Assembly (NCBI GenBank): GCA_963931925.1
Contig: OZ007567.1
Location: forward strand, 90,748,998-90,812,997
Source of the DNA: Onchidella celtica
Taxonomy: Eukaryota; Mollusca; Gastropoda; Systellommatophora; Onchidiidae
Direction of reading: 5' to 3'
Length of the DNA: 64,000 bases
The position numbers and the translations under genes are program-made. Below, piece after piece: positions 12,106 through 24,800 of this stretch; position 1 is the first letter of the stretch; each line of letters begins with the position of its first letter. Under the pieces are notes generated by a model. The model had not been told where the DNA came from and searched no databases. It saw only the letters and a program-made list of their open reading frames with translations.

Positions 12106-15100
12106 CTTATACTTTCAACATCTGCCATAAGGGACAAGCTGAAAAAATTGGAAAATAAATTTAAATGTCCTGAAAGACCACATAAGAAAAGGACACATAC
12201 TTTATTTGCACTCATCTGACATTGATTTCGTCACTTGAACTTAGCAACAAACATCATTATTTTCATTTTCAGCTTCACAATTATTCTATCTTTCAACCTT
12301 TGATTTTTCAAGAGATGTGTTACTGCTGCTAGAAACAGATGGAACAAAGTATTAAACTGGATGAATAGTGTAATGTCTCTGAAACTCATAGAAAACATAA
12401 AATACGACCCTCTAATGCACCGACTTGAATAAGATCATTGTTTCAATACCATGTATTCAACATGACAGAGAAACAATAGCATTTAAAAAAAAAAAAAAAA
12501 TCACATGTATGTGGGATAATCCATACATTACAGATAAAATGCTGATCTGATGATTCCTGGGAATTACTGAATAGAAATTGTTCATTTGCCTCCCTTACAC
12601 CACTTACCTGCACCTTAATCCCCAAATCACAAATATGCCTCTCAACATGGTTGTGTGCAAAAAACTAGGAGGTAATCATGTTAATAAAATAGAACATGAT
12701 CCCCTCTTCTGAAAAGTGATGTTGATGCTTCTTTCCGCATTTTTGAAATTTTTGGCCTGTTTTAAACACATAAAACTTAACTTGTGAAAATCCAAAGCAA
12801 TGTATTAATTTTGTGAATATGTAGCTTTAATTTTCAGTCACTGAGCTGCTGGGACTATCATATATTTTAGGACTCAGTCATATAATGTAGATCAGGCTTC
12901 TATTACTATAGTTCTAAGAATGCAAAATGATATCAATGATCAAATCAAAGTATGGTTATTTTGGTGATAGTGTCAGTGTTTGAACTGAGCCAGCAAGATC
13001 AAGTAATGTTATTCATGAATCGCAATAGCTATATTCCAACAGAGGATCAAGAAAGCATTGCGGTTTCGAGTTTTAAAAGGCATTAACAAAGTCGCGGATC
13101 ACAAGAAAAGCTATACATATATTCTATGCATATCACCCACTTTGAGACTCATCGCTTACTACTTTATTAGCCAATTTTGATCGGCCAACTAGCTGGTTGG
13201 TGACGTCACAACATTAAATTTCAGTGAGGCCTCAAGCAAAAGCCAACTGGTTGGATCTCAAATTTCTCTGGGTCTAAATTGATACAGTGAGACATTAGAC
13301 ATCATGTGAGCTGACATCATTTACTGTGCCTAAATCAGGACTTCAATCATGCAGAATGGATAATTAAAGATCAGGCGTACATTGAAATGACTGTTTGGGG
13401 TCCCAAACACTAATTCAATCCACAGAAATGTCTCTAAGACAGAAAGCAGTGACACATTACTCTAACCAGAATAGTAATTACAATTAGATCCAGCAAAATG
13501 AAATGCGATCTTTATTTAAGGCCAACAGGGAGACTGGAGAACAGAACTGAATACACGGTCAACCATACACAAGCTGATACAAGTTTCACAAAAATAAATT
13601 TAGTTCTTTTCCTATTTTCTTTTTTGTATGATGAATGGCACTAATTCTTTGCCTGGAACAGATCTGAACTATTTTACTTTCAATGGATATGAAAAATGTG
13701 TTCAGGATAGACATAAAAATGGCATCATCCAATAAATAAGATGCCATTTTCTGTTTTGTTTCTTCAAGATTAAACATATAACTAACAGAAGTGAAACATG
13801 TACACTGAATGATTAGGAAAGAAACATCACGGTATTCCTACCCATGTCATTGCTTTTAGAGTAAGCATTTTCAATAAATTTGTCTGTATATTGTATCAAT
13901 TCTGTGAGAACATTATCTTTCAGCAGCAATAATTGAAATGGCAAGGATAAGGACATGTACACCTAACATAATAACACCTGATCTTGGATATTTCTGCATG
14001 AACTAAAGACACTGCAGCAAAATACAGGAATCCTGTATAAAATAGATGCAACACAGCAATTCCATTTAGTAATGCAACATCATTACAACAGAAGACTTTC
14101 TAATGCTACTGTGTTTCACTGAGGAATTAACTGTAAAATCAGTATAGTAAGGGAAAATGACATCCTTTTACATTTTAACCCGTTAAAAATGTCATTTATG
14201 TGAAACACTGCCAGACATTCAGTGATTACACCCATCAATACATTAGAAATTTCTCTAGGACCGTTAAATGAATCCAGAACTTGATTTCAAATGAATATGA
14301 AGCCACCAGCACATGATGTTGGATCAGTGGGGGGTGCTGCAGCCTAACAAAAAGATGGACGATACTTTTAAAACATTTGTGGCATGAGGAGCAGCTGGAA
14401 CATGTAACTACCAAAAGTAGAAAACCAGTGTCCACAGAAACAAAAACAGTTATTACATTCAATAGATACAGATAATGTAAAGCATGCTGGCCCAACCTCA
14501 AATAAACAGAACCTTTTGCTGGAATCTGTAGCATATCTTAATGGCTATGTGATCTTTTGAAACTGACACTTACAAATTTAGATTAACAAAAAATACAAAA
14601 AAACACCATAGAATCACATTTCTCATTACCGCCAATTAAATGCTTTGTTTCTCTTGCTTACTGGATTTGTTTCTGACCAGACAATTTCACAAGCTTTGGT
14701 TTCAGTAACATATTTAAATCAATGCATTTATATAATAGCAGTACGGAAGCTTGGCTCATGAGGTATTGGTATAAGTTGTGCATGCGAGACAGTTTTTCAA
14801 AATCCAGCTAGCAATTGTACACATACATACACACACATGCAGCAAGTGTAGCCTGAACTTTCAGTAACTACCTAGACTAGGATTTGTAGTATCACTATCA
14901 GTCTGTGAAATATCTAAGCATAAAATTTTAACTGCCACCTTAAAGTAACATCACTTTGATGTGGCATGTCAAATCTTTCACCAAGTTCTGTTTGTCTACC
15001 ACTATCATGAAGGCTGGGCATTCTATGGCAGGCAAAAGTTTGGCCACCCTGACTGAACTCAAGGGCTGCATACACAATGTAAAATATAGCATTTTTATTT

Positions 15101-15138
15101 CAGAGCCATGTGATACCATCATTCATTCTTTATACATG
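12106..15138. other. Intergenic, no gene recognised
   Basis: No coding exon recognised. Holds one dispersed repeat (13168-13280). ORFs here are short and show no domain. Confidence 0.5.
13168..13280 (+). repeat. Dispersed repeat with CCAACTAG...GGTTGG core, copy 1
   Basis: This ~113 bp segment is homologous to the reverse complement of 48800-48912. Shared blocks in order: TAGCC.ATTTTGATCG.CCAAC, TAG.TGGTT.GTGACGTCA, GGCCT, TTGGATCT. Two CCAAC...GTTGG palindromes lie inside. Family unknown; possibly a SINE or short MITE fragment. Confidence 0.65.
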
Positions 15139-15140
15139 TA

Positions 15141-17051
15141 CAGTGGACTTCACTTGAGCTGAACTTCTCTTGAGTTGATCTTTTTTTGAGAGAACCAGCA
15201 CGATTGTATCATATTTTATATTATAATGGTTGCGCTAACCTTAAATTAAGCATTGCAACACCTGTGTTGACTTCGATTTCCTGTCCCGTCTCTCATTCCT
15301 GTTTTTTAATGGGAAACAGACAAGCCAATGTAGATTTTCCAACCAATGAAACTGACACAGCACCTAAACTATTCAACACCAACAACCCCCTTTGGCGAGG
15401 TGATATCAATTATTGAGCATACTACAGCATGCTGACAGGCCAGGCTAGTCTAGTCCTCTCCATAGTTTCCTAGCTCCCTTTGTTTTCACACAGTCATGCA
15501 GGTAGTGGGTCCACATGGGCGCATACTACTGCAACACCCACAAAGTGTCATGGCCAATGGCCATCCCTCTCAGCTCTCCATCTCCCACACATTCTTAAAA
15601 ATATCACCCAACCCCAAACACATGGGAATACTAATTAGCTAGTCCAGGAGCAGTACAAGCTGTGGACAAGCCAGCTGTGTGCGAGTGTTTCCACTGACAG
15701 TTATTTCAGGCTCGTAAGCAAAGACATTGCACTGGATACCTCAAATATCACATCTTGTCAATGGTCTTATGAGCAGCACGCCAAGATTAAAAACTGTAGC
15801 CAGTACGTTGACCACTGCTGTGCCGGTAGTGGCATTAAACAAGGAGAACATCATACTATCCGTCAAATCATCTTAAGCATTTATTGAGTTATCTGCCTTA
15901 GGTAAACTATGCTGATAAAGGATGGAAGCAGTATTATTATGTAGGTGACCTTTGGTTGTTTTTTTCTAAGGCTGGGTTATCTTTTGTGTGTAGACCTACG
16001 TGTATTAGGGTGTGAGAGGGAATATTGTTTTTAAAAAAAAATATTCACCCAAATCAATGGTGTGTGGACATTTCTAAGCAAAATGTTCTGTTTCCATTAT
16101 TACCAAAGTGCAAAAATTAGCACACAATAATTGCCTGTCAGTCAACTTAACATTATGTTGTTATATGACTGTCAGCATGCAAGATACGCCAACCAAACAA
16201 ACATAGCTTGCATTTTCCTGTATTATTTATTTAAATGTGAATATCATACAAGACCCTCCTACTGGTCACACTCGCATCATGTAACACTGAGCCTAAACTA
16301 ACACAATAAACATCGCCAATCTGTAGTTACCGAGTGAGCATGGTATTTGACACCTTCAAGGACTTGCTGGCGCCCATGAAAATGACTGAATCTCTAATGC
16401 GTAGTTTAAAAAAAAAAGTAAAAGAAGTGTGGCCATGCGTGTTACGGTACCTCCACGTGGGTAATCCTTTGCTCTTTCTCCCTATCATAACCTCCGCTCT
16501 CAATGCCCAATCTGAGTAAAATCAGTGGCCCTGTGAATCTTATGATATCTGATACATCATTTACTATTATACTGCATTATCGATCCACCTGATCAATAAC
16601 ACGTGGCAACATATTTGAGCTCGCATAAGTGCGAGGGATCGATGATGACAGCAGAATAAAATTTGTAAAATCCTACACCCATGGACAAAGCGACCACATC
16701 CAGTCGTACGCATGGCGCCTCAGGTGCACGCTGGGTAGGTGAAATAACAGGTGTAAGCATGGCGAGGCAGACACAGAACAATGGCAGGTACGAGCGGTAG
16801 CGAAACGACGATTATGAAAGATAATGTCGTGTATTTTGACCATGACACGGTTTAGGAAAATCATACTAAGCATTCTTTTTTCCTCTTTGGGACTTCAAAA
16901 TGAGATTACGCAGAGTAAAAACGGATAGAAAGATGTCATATACTAAGCGTTTTTTTCCCATGGAAATGAGGCATTGGGGAAGGGACAAAAGAAAAGCATT
17001 ACACAAAAAGAAGATCACATTAAGCGACTTCATTTTATGTGGAGTCAACTG
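15141..17051 (+). mobile_element. Pogo-like DNA transposon, copy 2 (longer)
   Basis: Flanked by TA at 15139-15140 and 17052-17053. The left end CAGTGGACTTCACTTGAGCT and right end (reverse complement CAGTTGACTCCACATAAAAT) are related inverted repeats. The part from about 15,860 to 17,051 is homologous, in reverse, to 2374-3590; the left ~700 bp is absent from that copy. No transposase ORF is evident. A second GAGTTGATCTTTTTTT word just outside the right end (about 17,118) leaves open a nested structure. Confidence 0.65.
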
Positions 17052-17053
17052 TA

Positions 17054-19365
17054 CTGGCCGTATCCCCTAACTTGACAAGTTGCATCAGGTCAGCAACGGA
17101 TGATCTGAACAACAGATGAGTTGATCTTTTTTTTTATTCCCCCCACTGCAACGTCAACTCATGCAACTGTAGCAATACATTTCACACATGCAGGTAATCA
17201 CTTTTATACACATAACAGAAACTTCCCAATGGCAAAAACAAATTCAAGCGAACATTCATTTCTATTCAGTATCAAAGTCATAGTCACCACGGTGTACTCA
17301 CAACAAAGTAATCCATCACCATGACAAAGGCACAGTTGACTGGAATGCTTAGGGAAAAGTACTAAGCACAATTTGTATCATGAATTATTCAGAGAAATGA
17401 ATACGAGCCTCATGGCGAAGTCAGTCTAAAATGGTTGTTAACCACTCTCATGGTTATGTACAGAGGCCAATTCATACACAAACTCAAGGGTTTGGGATCT
17501 TATTTCACCCACTAATACGCCCGAGTACTCAACTCACTCGTTCATAATTTAATGACTACATTCAAATAGCTCTATATGAAAAATATAAAGATGACCAGTC
17601 ATATGACCACTTCCCCAAACGCATAAAAGAATCAGATAATACTGGTATGACACAAAAGCCAAAAGACTGTTAAAGCCTATTGACTGAAAAATCACTAGAC
17701 TTTTTACAATTGTACTGCTGCTATAACATATCATAGGACTGTCTTATTAGGATGACAATGTCCAAACAAATCTACTTAGTTGAAAGGAACTCGTCACTAT
17801 GAAACTGGTTACCACGATATTGTTTGCCTTTAAAAATGAGATTCCTAAAATGTTAATTATGATATGACTTTCCCCCACGCCTCCACTCTCTGCCATGTAT
17901 ATATTTCACTATTTCTTTTCATCTTGTGGACACCCATAGTATACTAAATCTATGAAAACAGCTGCACAAGAGAAGTCAGTCATGACAAAATTTTTGAGGA
18001 AACATAAACAGGAATGAGTCAGTGCAAAATAGATTTACAGTTACTTTAGTTTTCATTCTCCAACCTGTACCACAAAGAAAGCAAATACCATTTTGTTCAA
18101 GACATTCAGACAAATAAACAAACCTCCCAAACCACTGGAACTTTCTAATCTTAATTATCTCATGAATAAATGTGAGAAGATGAGGTCCACATTTTCTGCC
18201 GCAGGAATATTTTTACAAAACATGACACACTTGTGCAATTCATCACATGATTACAGTTAAAGTATACAACATCATACATCCACATCCTATTAAAAAATAT
18301 TGCTTTTGAAATCCTCTAGGAAGCCACAATTTTCCAATCTTTGAAGCTTCCAATTCATTTTCTTAAACTGAAGCAAGGGGAAAAAAATTACATTCATTAA
18401 ACATCTGCTCACCCAGTTTAAATGCCACATTCCTGACTGATCGCCACTAGATGGCAGATTATATATTTAAGACAAGAGAAGTAAAAATTACATTCAGCTA
18501 CTCACATGATGTTCAGCCACTAATTCCCCATCCACAATAATGACAAAGATAAAAAAAAATCCATAAATTCAAGCTCTCATCATTCAGCCAGAAAATTACC
18601 AACAACACAACGACATATTTACAAAAGTCAATATCATTAATAAAAATGACGTATTCATCCAATTTTAAAACATTCATTTCATACAATGCACAGTGCAGCT
18701 GGTGATGAATACATATATACACAGAGGCTTTTTACATTCATTATGTGAAAATTTAAACGCCATCTCTGCAAAAAATATATTTTGATGAAAAGAGATGAAA
18801 AGTGTAGACTGGCCCTTGCTGTCATACAAATGTACAGCATTATATGAGTACTGAAGAATTTGTGCTCGTTCGATATCATGACCAACAGAACCTTCAAACG
18901 AATAAACATCAACACCTTTACCACTACCCCCTCACCAACCAAACCTTTCATATGTACAAGCAGAGATAAACTGGACATTATGTCCTTGAATAAATTAAAA
19001 AACTATCTGATAAAACAGTAAACTTAGGATTACATTTATCTGTGACTCAAGTTTCGAACAAGTTTGTAGTGCTTCTCATCAACACCTCCATCAGAACCTC
19101 TCTTATGAAAATGATCCTAAAGCATTCATGGACATCATGAAGAACAAGCCAATGTCTTTGTATGTAAACAGTAAAGTGCCGAGGAGAAAGAACAAAATTA
19201 AAAAACAAAAACTGATAAGAGGTAAATATTGTAGCATAATCAATGGTCTTGAATATTACCAGGACAACAGCACAGCTATTATAAAACTAATTTTTCTAAG
19301 CAGGGAATTTAACCAAATTCTTAGGATGATAAAACAATTTTACAATGGATGCTATTACTTGTATG
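17054..19365. other. Intergenic, no gene recognised
   Basis: AT-rich, no recognisable exon or RNA gene on either strand. Confidence 0.5.
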
Positions 19366-19628
19366 TACGCACCCCAAGCGTTTTGCACTAGGGTCACCTA
19401 CATAGTCATACCTATCCCTAACCCCGTCTTTATCCTCAACCCTGACTCCCACCCTTTCAACCAAAAAGCAGGAGGAAATCAAAAACAAAATCTGAAAGAA
19501 TAATTAATTAAGGTTGTTGTTGGGAGTATTTTGGGAGGAGCGCTCAAGCTCTGGAGTCACAAAAGGCTTTAAAATGCCTACCCGACCCACCACGGTACTA
19601 CCCCTTGCGCAAAAAACTTGGGGGACGT
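19366..19628. mobile_element. Small MITE-like inverted-repeat element
   Basis: Ends are imperfect inverted repeats: left TACGCACCCCAAGCGTTTTG, right (reverse complement) ACGTCCCCCAAGTTTTTTGC, followed by GCA.GGG. Flanking bases show similar CTTGTA words (19358-19363; about 19630-19636), hinting at an 8-9 bp target duplication. No ORF inside. Confidence 0.45.
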
Positions 19629-21552
19629 TCTTGTAACAACATTCTTTTACAATAAGAGCAACAGTGCTTATTCCCTGCTAGAGCCTACTATTTTTGTACC
19701 CTCACCATCTCTCTGGATCATCAGTGGAGGGCAGTTTCCAAAGATTATGAAAATCAGGGTGAAAATGATGAAAAAGTCAACACAAAACAAAAAGAGGGCC
19801 GGCGGGCATACAACTGAAAACACTGCATTTACATTTTGTGTAATTGTGCATGCCACTTTCACGAAAAAGCATCGAGCAACAGGCTTAACCACACATGAAG
19901 AGATATAGGAAATAAGGGGTAAATGAACAGAATAAATCATGCTGCATCACTGAAACATTGTGAAACTTTGTTCTAAAATTATTTTCAATTCTCATATGAA
20001 AATGTCAAAGAAATGTGCTTAACAAAACAGCCAGCTGCCAAAATTTTATGCTAAGAATGTGACCACATCATTGTACAAGATTCAAAACACCTCACTTCAA
20101 TTCAAACAATCTGTTGGTTATCTCACTCTCTCTTTCTTCTTGTTTTTAAGATGTTCAAAGAGGTGCTCCTTCACACAGGCTCTTCTGGGTGTCAACAGTA
20201 GCAAAGAAGAAGAAAACAGTTCACACAAACCAGCAAATCAGAACTGGGCAAGAAGTGGGTCCTTGAGATAGAAAAGGTGACTGTAGGTTTGTAACTCCAA
20301 ACCTCAATTAAAAAACAACTCGTCATTGGCAGATTTACTAATCATTCTCCCATTTCAGTCCACTAGATTTGCAGTTTCTTTGTAACCAGCAAGGAAAATG
20401 AGATGTTATTTGCTGAAAAACTGGTTTAAAACTAGCAATGTGTAAGACTGAGCATGCAGAAGGAGAAAAACCATGTCTTACAAATAGTACACAAATTAAT
20501 ATCCACAGCGCTGACAGTACCAAATGAATATCAAACAAAATCATTGACAACAGGAGGTTACCCACACTGAATAAATTAAAATGAAGCAAAATATTAAATA
20601 ATCTGAATGTTCTTGAAACTATGATAACAGCAGAACATACAGACAACTCCAAAGTAAGACTCATGTGTAGATAATTGAATTTGCAATAAGAATATGAGTC
20701 AAGTAAAGCTCTTCTTACAACATCTAACAACATATGAATGAGTTAAAACAATAGCTTTATGTAACTTTAAGAACTTTAAGACACACAATGCCTGTCTCAA
20801 GCTTTTTTCCTTTAGCTATATCCAGATGCAATCCAAACGACACATTGTATAAAAGCCACAGTCCATTGTGGTTGTTCTGAAACACACATAGAGTATAGAG
20901 GGGTTGGTTGGGGTTGGGGAAGGGTAGTGTCTGGTCCACATTACCTAAATAGTTGAAAGACCCAAAGAAACCCCATTAAAAAATATCATTGAAAAGAATG
21001 AAACAAAGAAACAAACAAAAATTACTTTCAAGAAGTTATTTTATACTCATACTAACTCTTGCTAAGAAATATTGCAGCATTCTCCACACAAAAGATTTAT
21101 TATTCATGAGATGTAAGAAACTGGCACTATCAATGATCGTTGGACTATATGACTGAACTTGGAAGACGATTAAAGAGATACCATTTCATTTCAGTCTTAA
21201 AATGTCTAATTTGAAAACTTGCAAGAAAAAGTTTCAAGATAGTTAAAATTCCTCCAGCTCTAATATATGCAGATGCAGAAATAAGGTGTTGTGATTTTGG
21301 TCAGGTGGATTTATGAACTTAAATCTTACATATTAAATTTTTAAAATTCCTATATCTGAAATGAGCTCTACACTCCTATCCAGTCTACTTTTTTTTAGTA
21401 ATTTCATTTTGGTGGAGCAAGTGACAGGCCGTATTTCAGGACTACAACTTGTCAGGTAAATCTGAATGTACTTTTCATATGTTTATCATATTTACTATTT
21501 CATGGGTTGTTAGATTCTTTTCTGCTGCAGGTTATGACCATAACAAAGTTCT
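19629..21552. other. Intergenic, no gene recognised
   Basis: No exon recognised. A minus ORF at 20338-20733 (131 aa) shows no domain and is treated as chance. Confidence 0.45.
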
Positions 21553-21858
21553 GTGAATCTGACAGGTGTTCATAAAAAAATAATATCTTTCTGTAACATC
21601 GGCACAGGATATGGTGAAAGAAAACAATATAAATGCCTTATGTGTTATCAGAGAATGAACTTCTCGGTTCCTAGCCAATTAAAAATGCAAACTCACCACA
21701 AATACCAGCACTTAAGGAAAAACAAATCACACCATCTGAAAACAAAACCCACCGTCTCCCAATTCTTTGCTTGCAGTTACAAATTTCACTTACAAACAAA
21801 GCTCACAGCACAGTTACAACATAAGAGGGTACAGAAGATTCTTTATTACAGATGCTGA
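21553..21858 (+). pseudogene. Possible decayed C2H2 zinc-finger remnant
   Basis: The 101-codon ORF contains YKCLMCYQRMNFSVPSQLKM, which fits the C-x2-C...F-x5-L skeleton of a C2H2 finger preceded by a GER-type linker. A second stretch, CSYKFHLQTKLTAQLQH, again fits C-x3-F-x5-L-x2-(H). In both, the first zinc-binding His position is Gln, and the second finger lacks its first Cys. The matches may be chance; if real, this is a non-functional remnant downstream of ARL5 on the opposite strand. Confidence 0.3.
21842..21847 (-). promoter_or_regulatory. Candidate ARL5 polyadenylation signal
   Basis: TTTATT on the plus strand, AATAAA on the gene's strand, about 45 bases after the ARL5 stop codon. It would give a very short 3' UTR. 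Many further minus-strand hexamers exist downstream (e.g. near 10,309), so a longer 3' UTR is not excluded. Confidence 0.4.
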
Positions 21859-21889
21859 TGGAACAAGTTTCATGGCTTGGGGACATTTG

Positions 21890-24800
21890 TCATCGTCGAC
21901 GTATATGTGAGGTGATCCATTCCAAACCCTGGTACAACCTAGATTGGAAGATATCATGGGCAAAAACTATGTATTCACTTTGTCATTCAAATACTTTCCT
22001 TTATTCTCTTTTCATATTACCAAAATATGTCCTAACCATGTGGTCTTATCTAGGCTCACTAGGTCAGGTTCCATGGTCATAATTTGAAATCCAACGACTA
22101 AACTTACAAGAATTCAATTCCTCAACTTATTCTTACTATTACTAATAGTAATACAGAAGAGAGTTGATAAGTCTCTCAGGTGTTTACATAATAATGAAAG
22201 TAACTTACTGCTACCTTTACCAATTTTGGCAAAAGCCATTCCATGAGCACAAGGAATTCAAAGACCACATATCCTAATGAAGAAGGCATAACATCCATGG
22301 ATTTTAAAATGACTTTACTTGTGGAATGGTGAAGAAAGATTCTGGTTTTCAACAAAACAAAGGAAGCTAAATTAAGACTGAGGCCTCAAGGAATAGGGGA
22401 AAAATAGCAACAAACCGAATAAAGCTTGTTATTTCAAGGCAGCCAAAATACTCAAGGATTAAAACTCACAAACCAAGATCTTAAAATAAGAACAACATAA
22501 CAGGACTGAATACATGTAATATTATTATTAAATATTTCCAATTACTGGTAAGCAAATTTACCTTTTGATCAAATCATGTTCACAGCATCAAGTATATAAA
22601 ATGATCTACAACATATTTCACGAAAGGCAGAGAACAAGGACTGTGTCAAATTCAGATAAAATAATAGAAAGTGAAGATAAGATTTCTTTGCAAAATATTT
22701 CTAAATGTGAAAACTAACCCTTCTCCAGTAAGTCCACAACAAGCCTGTATATGCCAGACATGATCTTTCACAGCTGTTAAATTCAACTGCTGAGAGATTT
22801 CAGCAGGGGACATGCAACCCTTGATGTCCTGTTTGTTGGCATAGATAAGGACTGATGCTTTCCGCAAATCCTATATAAAAGTGAGTAGGATCAAAGAAAA
22901 TGATAGAATTGGTGAAATAGACTGGTAAGTAACTGCACTAACAATCCCCTCAATTAGTCAAGACAGAAATCTGGAATGTTTTACTTATCATTAACAAACT
23001 CTAAGATTTACTCTGCCAATAAAAAGAACCTTTAAATGCTATTATTTTCCACCTGTAAATAACAATTGCTTCCCAAAGACCATCAATATACCTTAGCATT
23101 TTTGTCCCATTATACTGTATCAAATGCCCACTCAATTGCCCATCACGAAGCCAACAGGAGAGTTTCTGTCAAATTTCTTTAGAAGAATTGCATATAAACA
23201 GGGTTGCCAGCATTTACCAGCAGTGTCAACTGAGGTTCACTTTTCAGGGATGTCCAACTGAGGGCTCAAACGCATTTGCGGGGGCTGTGAGGCATACCCC
23301 CCCACCCCATGTTACACGATAACGTGGTCAATACAAATAAACTGCAGGAAAATGAGCAATAATTCTGTAAAATGAAAACTGCATTTTACAACCTATACCT
23401 ATAGTGTACTTAGACCTGCACCTTGTTGGCTGTCTTCATTACTCTAGCTTGTGAAAATTATGAATATGCATACACTCAGGTAAAAATGTTTCATGAATAC
23501 ATGAACAGAGTGGGCTATTATTTTTATAGCCTAGATAAAGCTGCCAATATGACATATAGATGTATCTTTAGGAAGATGGGATGGGCTGTGAAAATTTGCC
23601 AATCTCACTACTTCTTTGTCTGTTGCTTTCTTACAATGACTCATGTTAACAGAACTTACATACATCCACATGGAATTAACGCACACACAAAACATAAACA
23701 TAAGCTTAAATTTTTACTCTTTCAATAGATTGATCGTACAATGTATTAATAAATGTGTATGTTATGCCTACTCTGTTGCTCTACTTGTAGATATCCACGT
23801 GCCAATTTCATGACATCCTTTTCAAAATCAAATCCCATTAAGTCATCGCATGACTGAAGGCTTACGTTTATCACATCACATGAAGGTATGGCAAGACCAA
23901 AGCGGCAGCTGAATGCGCTAAAGTTGAAATTGGGGTTGCAATGAGCCCAGTTAAGTAGCGACCAGCATTTTTTCCAAAAAAATAAACTGGATTTGAATTT
24001 GCTACAGGTGATTTTGTATTTTTTCTTAAGTGCTGCACTTTCTTCATGGACCAAAACACTAGAAATTTCTCAGTTTGAAACGTGAAATTCCCTGGTGGAG
24101 TAAATCTTCCAATAGATCTAATTCACTTTGCATGGAAGTAACGGCATTTCGTAGGCCATTTTGATAAACTGTCATTCCTGTCCTACTCTGCACTTTTGTT
24201 GATCACTTTGTCATCTTAGGCACGAAAAATGACAATAACAATAGCTATCTTGGTGTAGAAATGAGTGGGCAAACGACGAACGTGGTTGGTGGATGAGTGG
24301 AATCAGCCGTCGTGGTGACGCATTGAAAAGAGTGCGATTGGGGGGGGGGGGGGGATCTACTATTTGTGAGTTTTGGCCACTAAAGAGGTATACAGCAGTT
24401 ACTACCACAGGATACTTAGTACTCTGGGTGCTAGGTCCAACTCTGGGTTACTCTGAGTCCAATTCTGGAACTGAAGTCAGAATTGCGGGCCAACTCTGGG
24501 CATGCTGGCAACCTGTATTAAGCATACTGAGAGCTAATCAGTGAGCTCCTCAGTCATATAGAAAAAAGTTAATTCCACTCAATATATATATTTGCTTGAC
24601 GCTCCTACAGCAACAGCAAAACAAATCATGCCATTACTGAAAAAAGTACATCCAAACATTTTCTTCACAAAACTGATTACCTCATGGGCCAACATTTTGT
24701 ACAGCTCCTCTTTGGTAATAGACAGTCGTTCTCTGTCTGTGCTGTCAATGACCATGATAATAAACTGCAATGAAAAAAACATGCTTGTTTTAGTAGCTCT

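Noticed and set aside
15186-15416. 76-codon ORF in the pogo-like element as a transposase remnant
   Set aside because: No DDE or HTH motif or similarity to pogo transposases could be seen.
20338-20733. Minus ORF ending GLKWEND considered as the ARL5 C-terminal exon
   Set aside because: The exon at 21938-21890 fits far better (LYQGLEW), with correct phase, acceptor and total length 179 aa.
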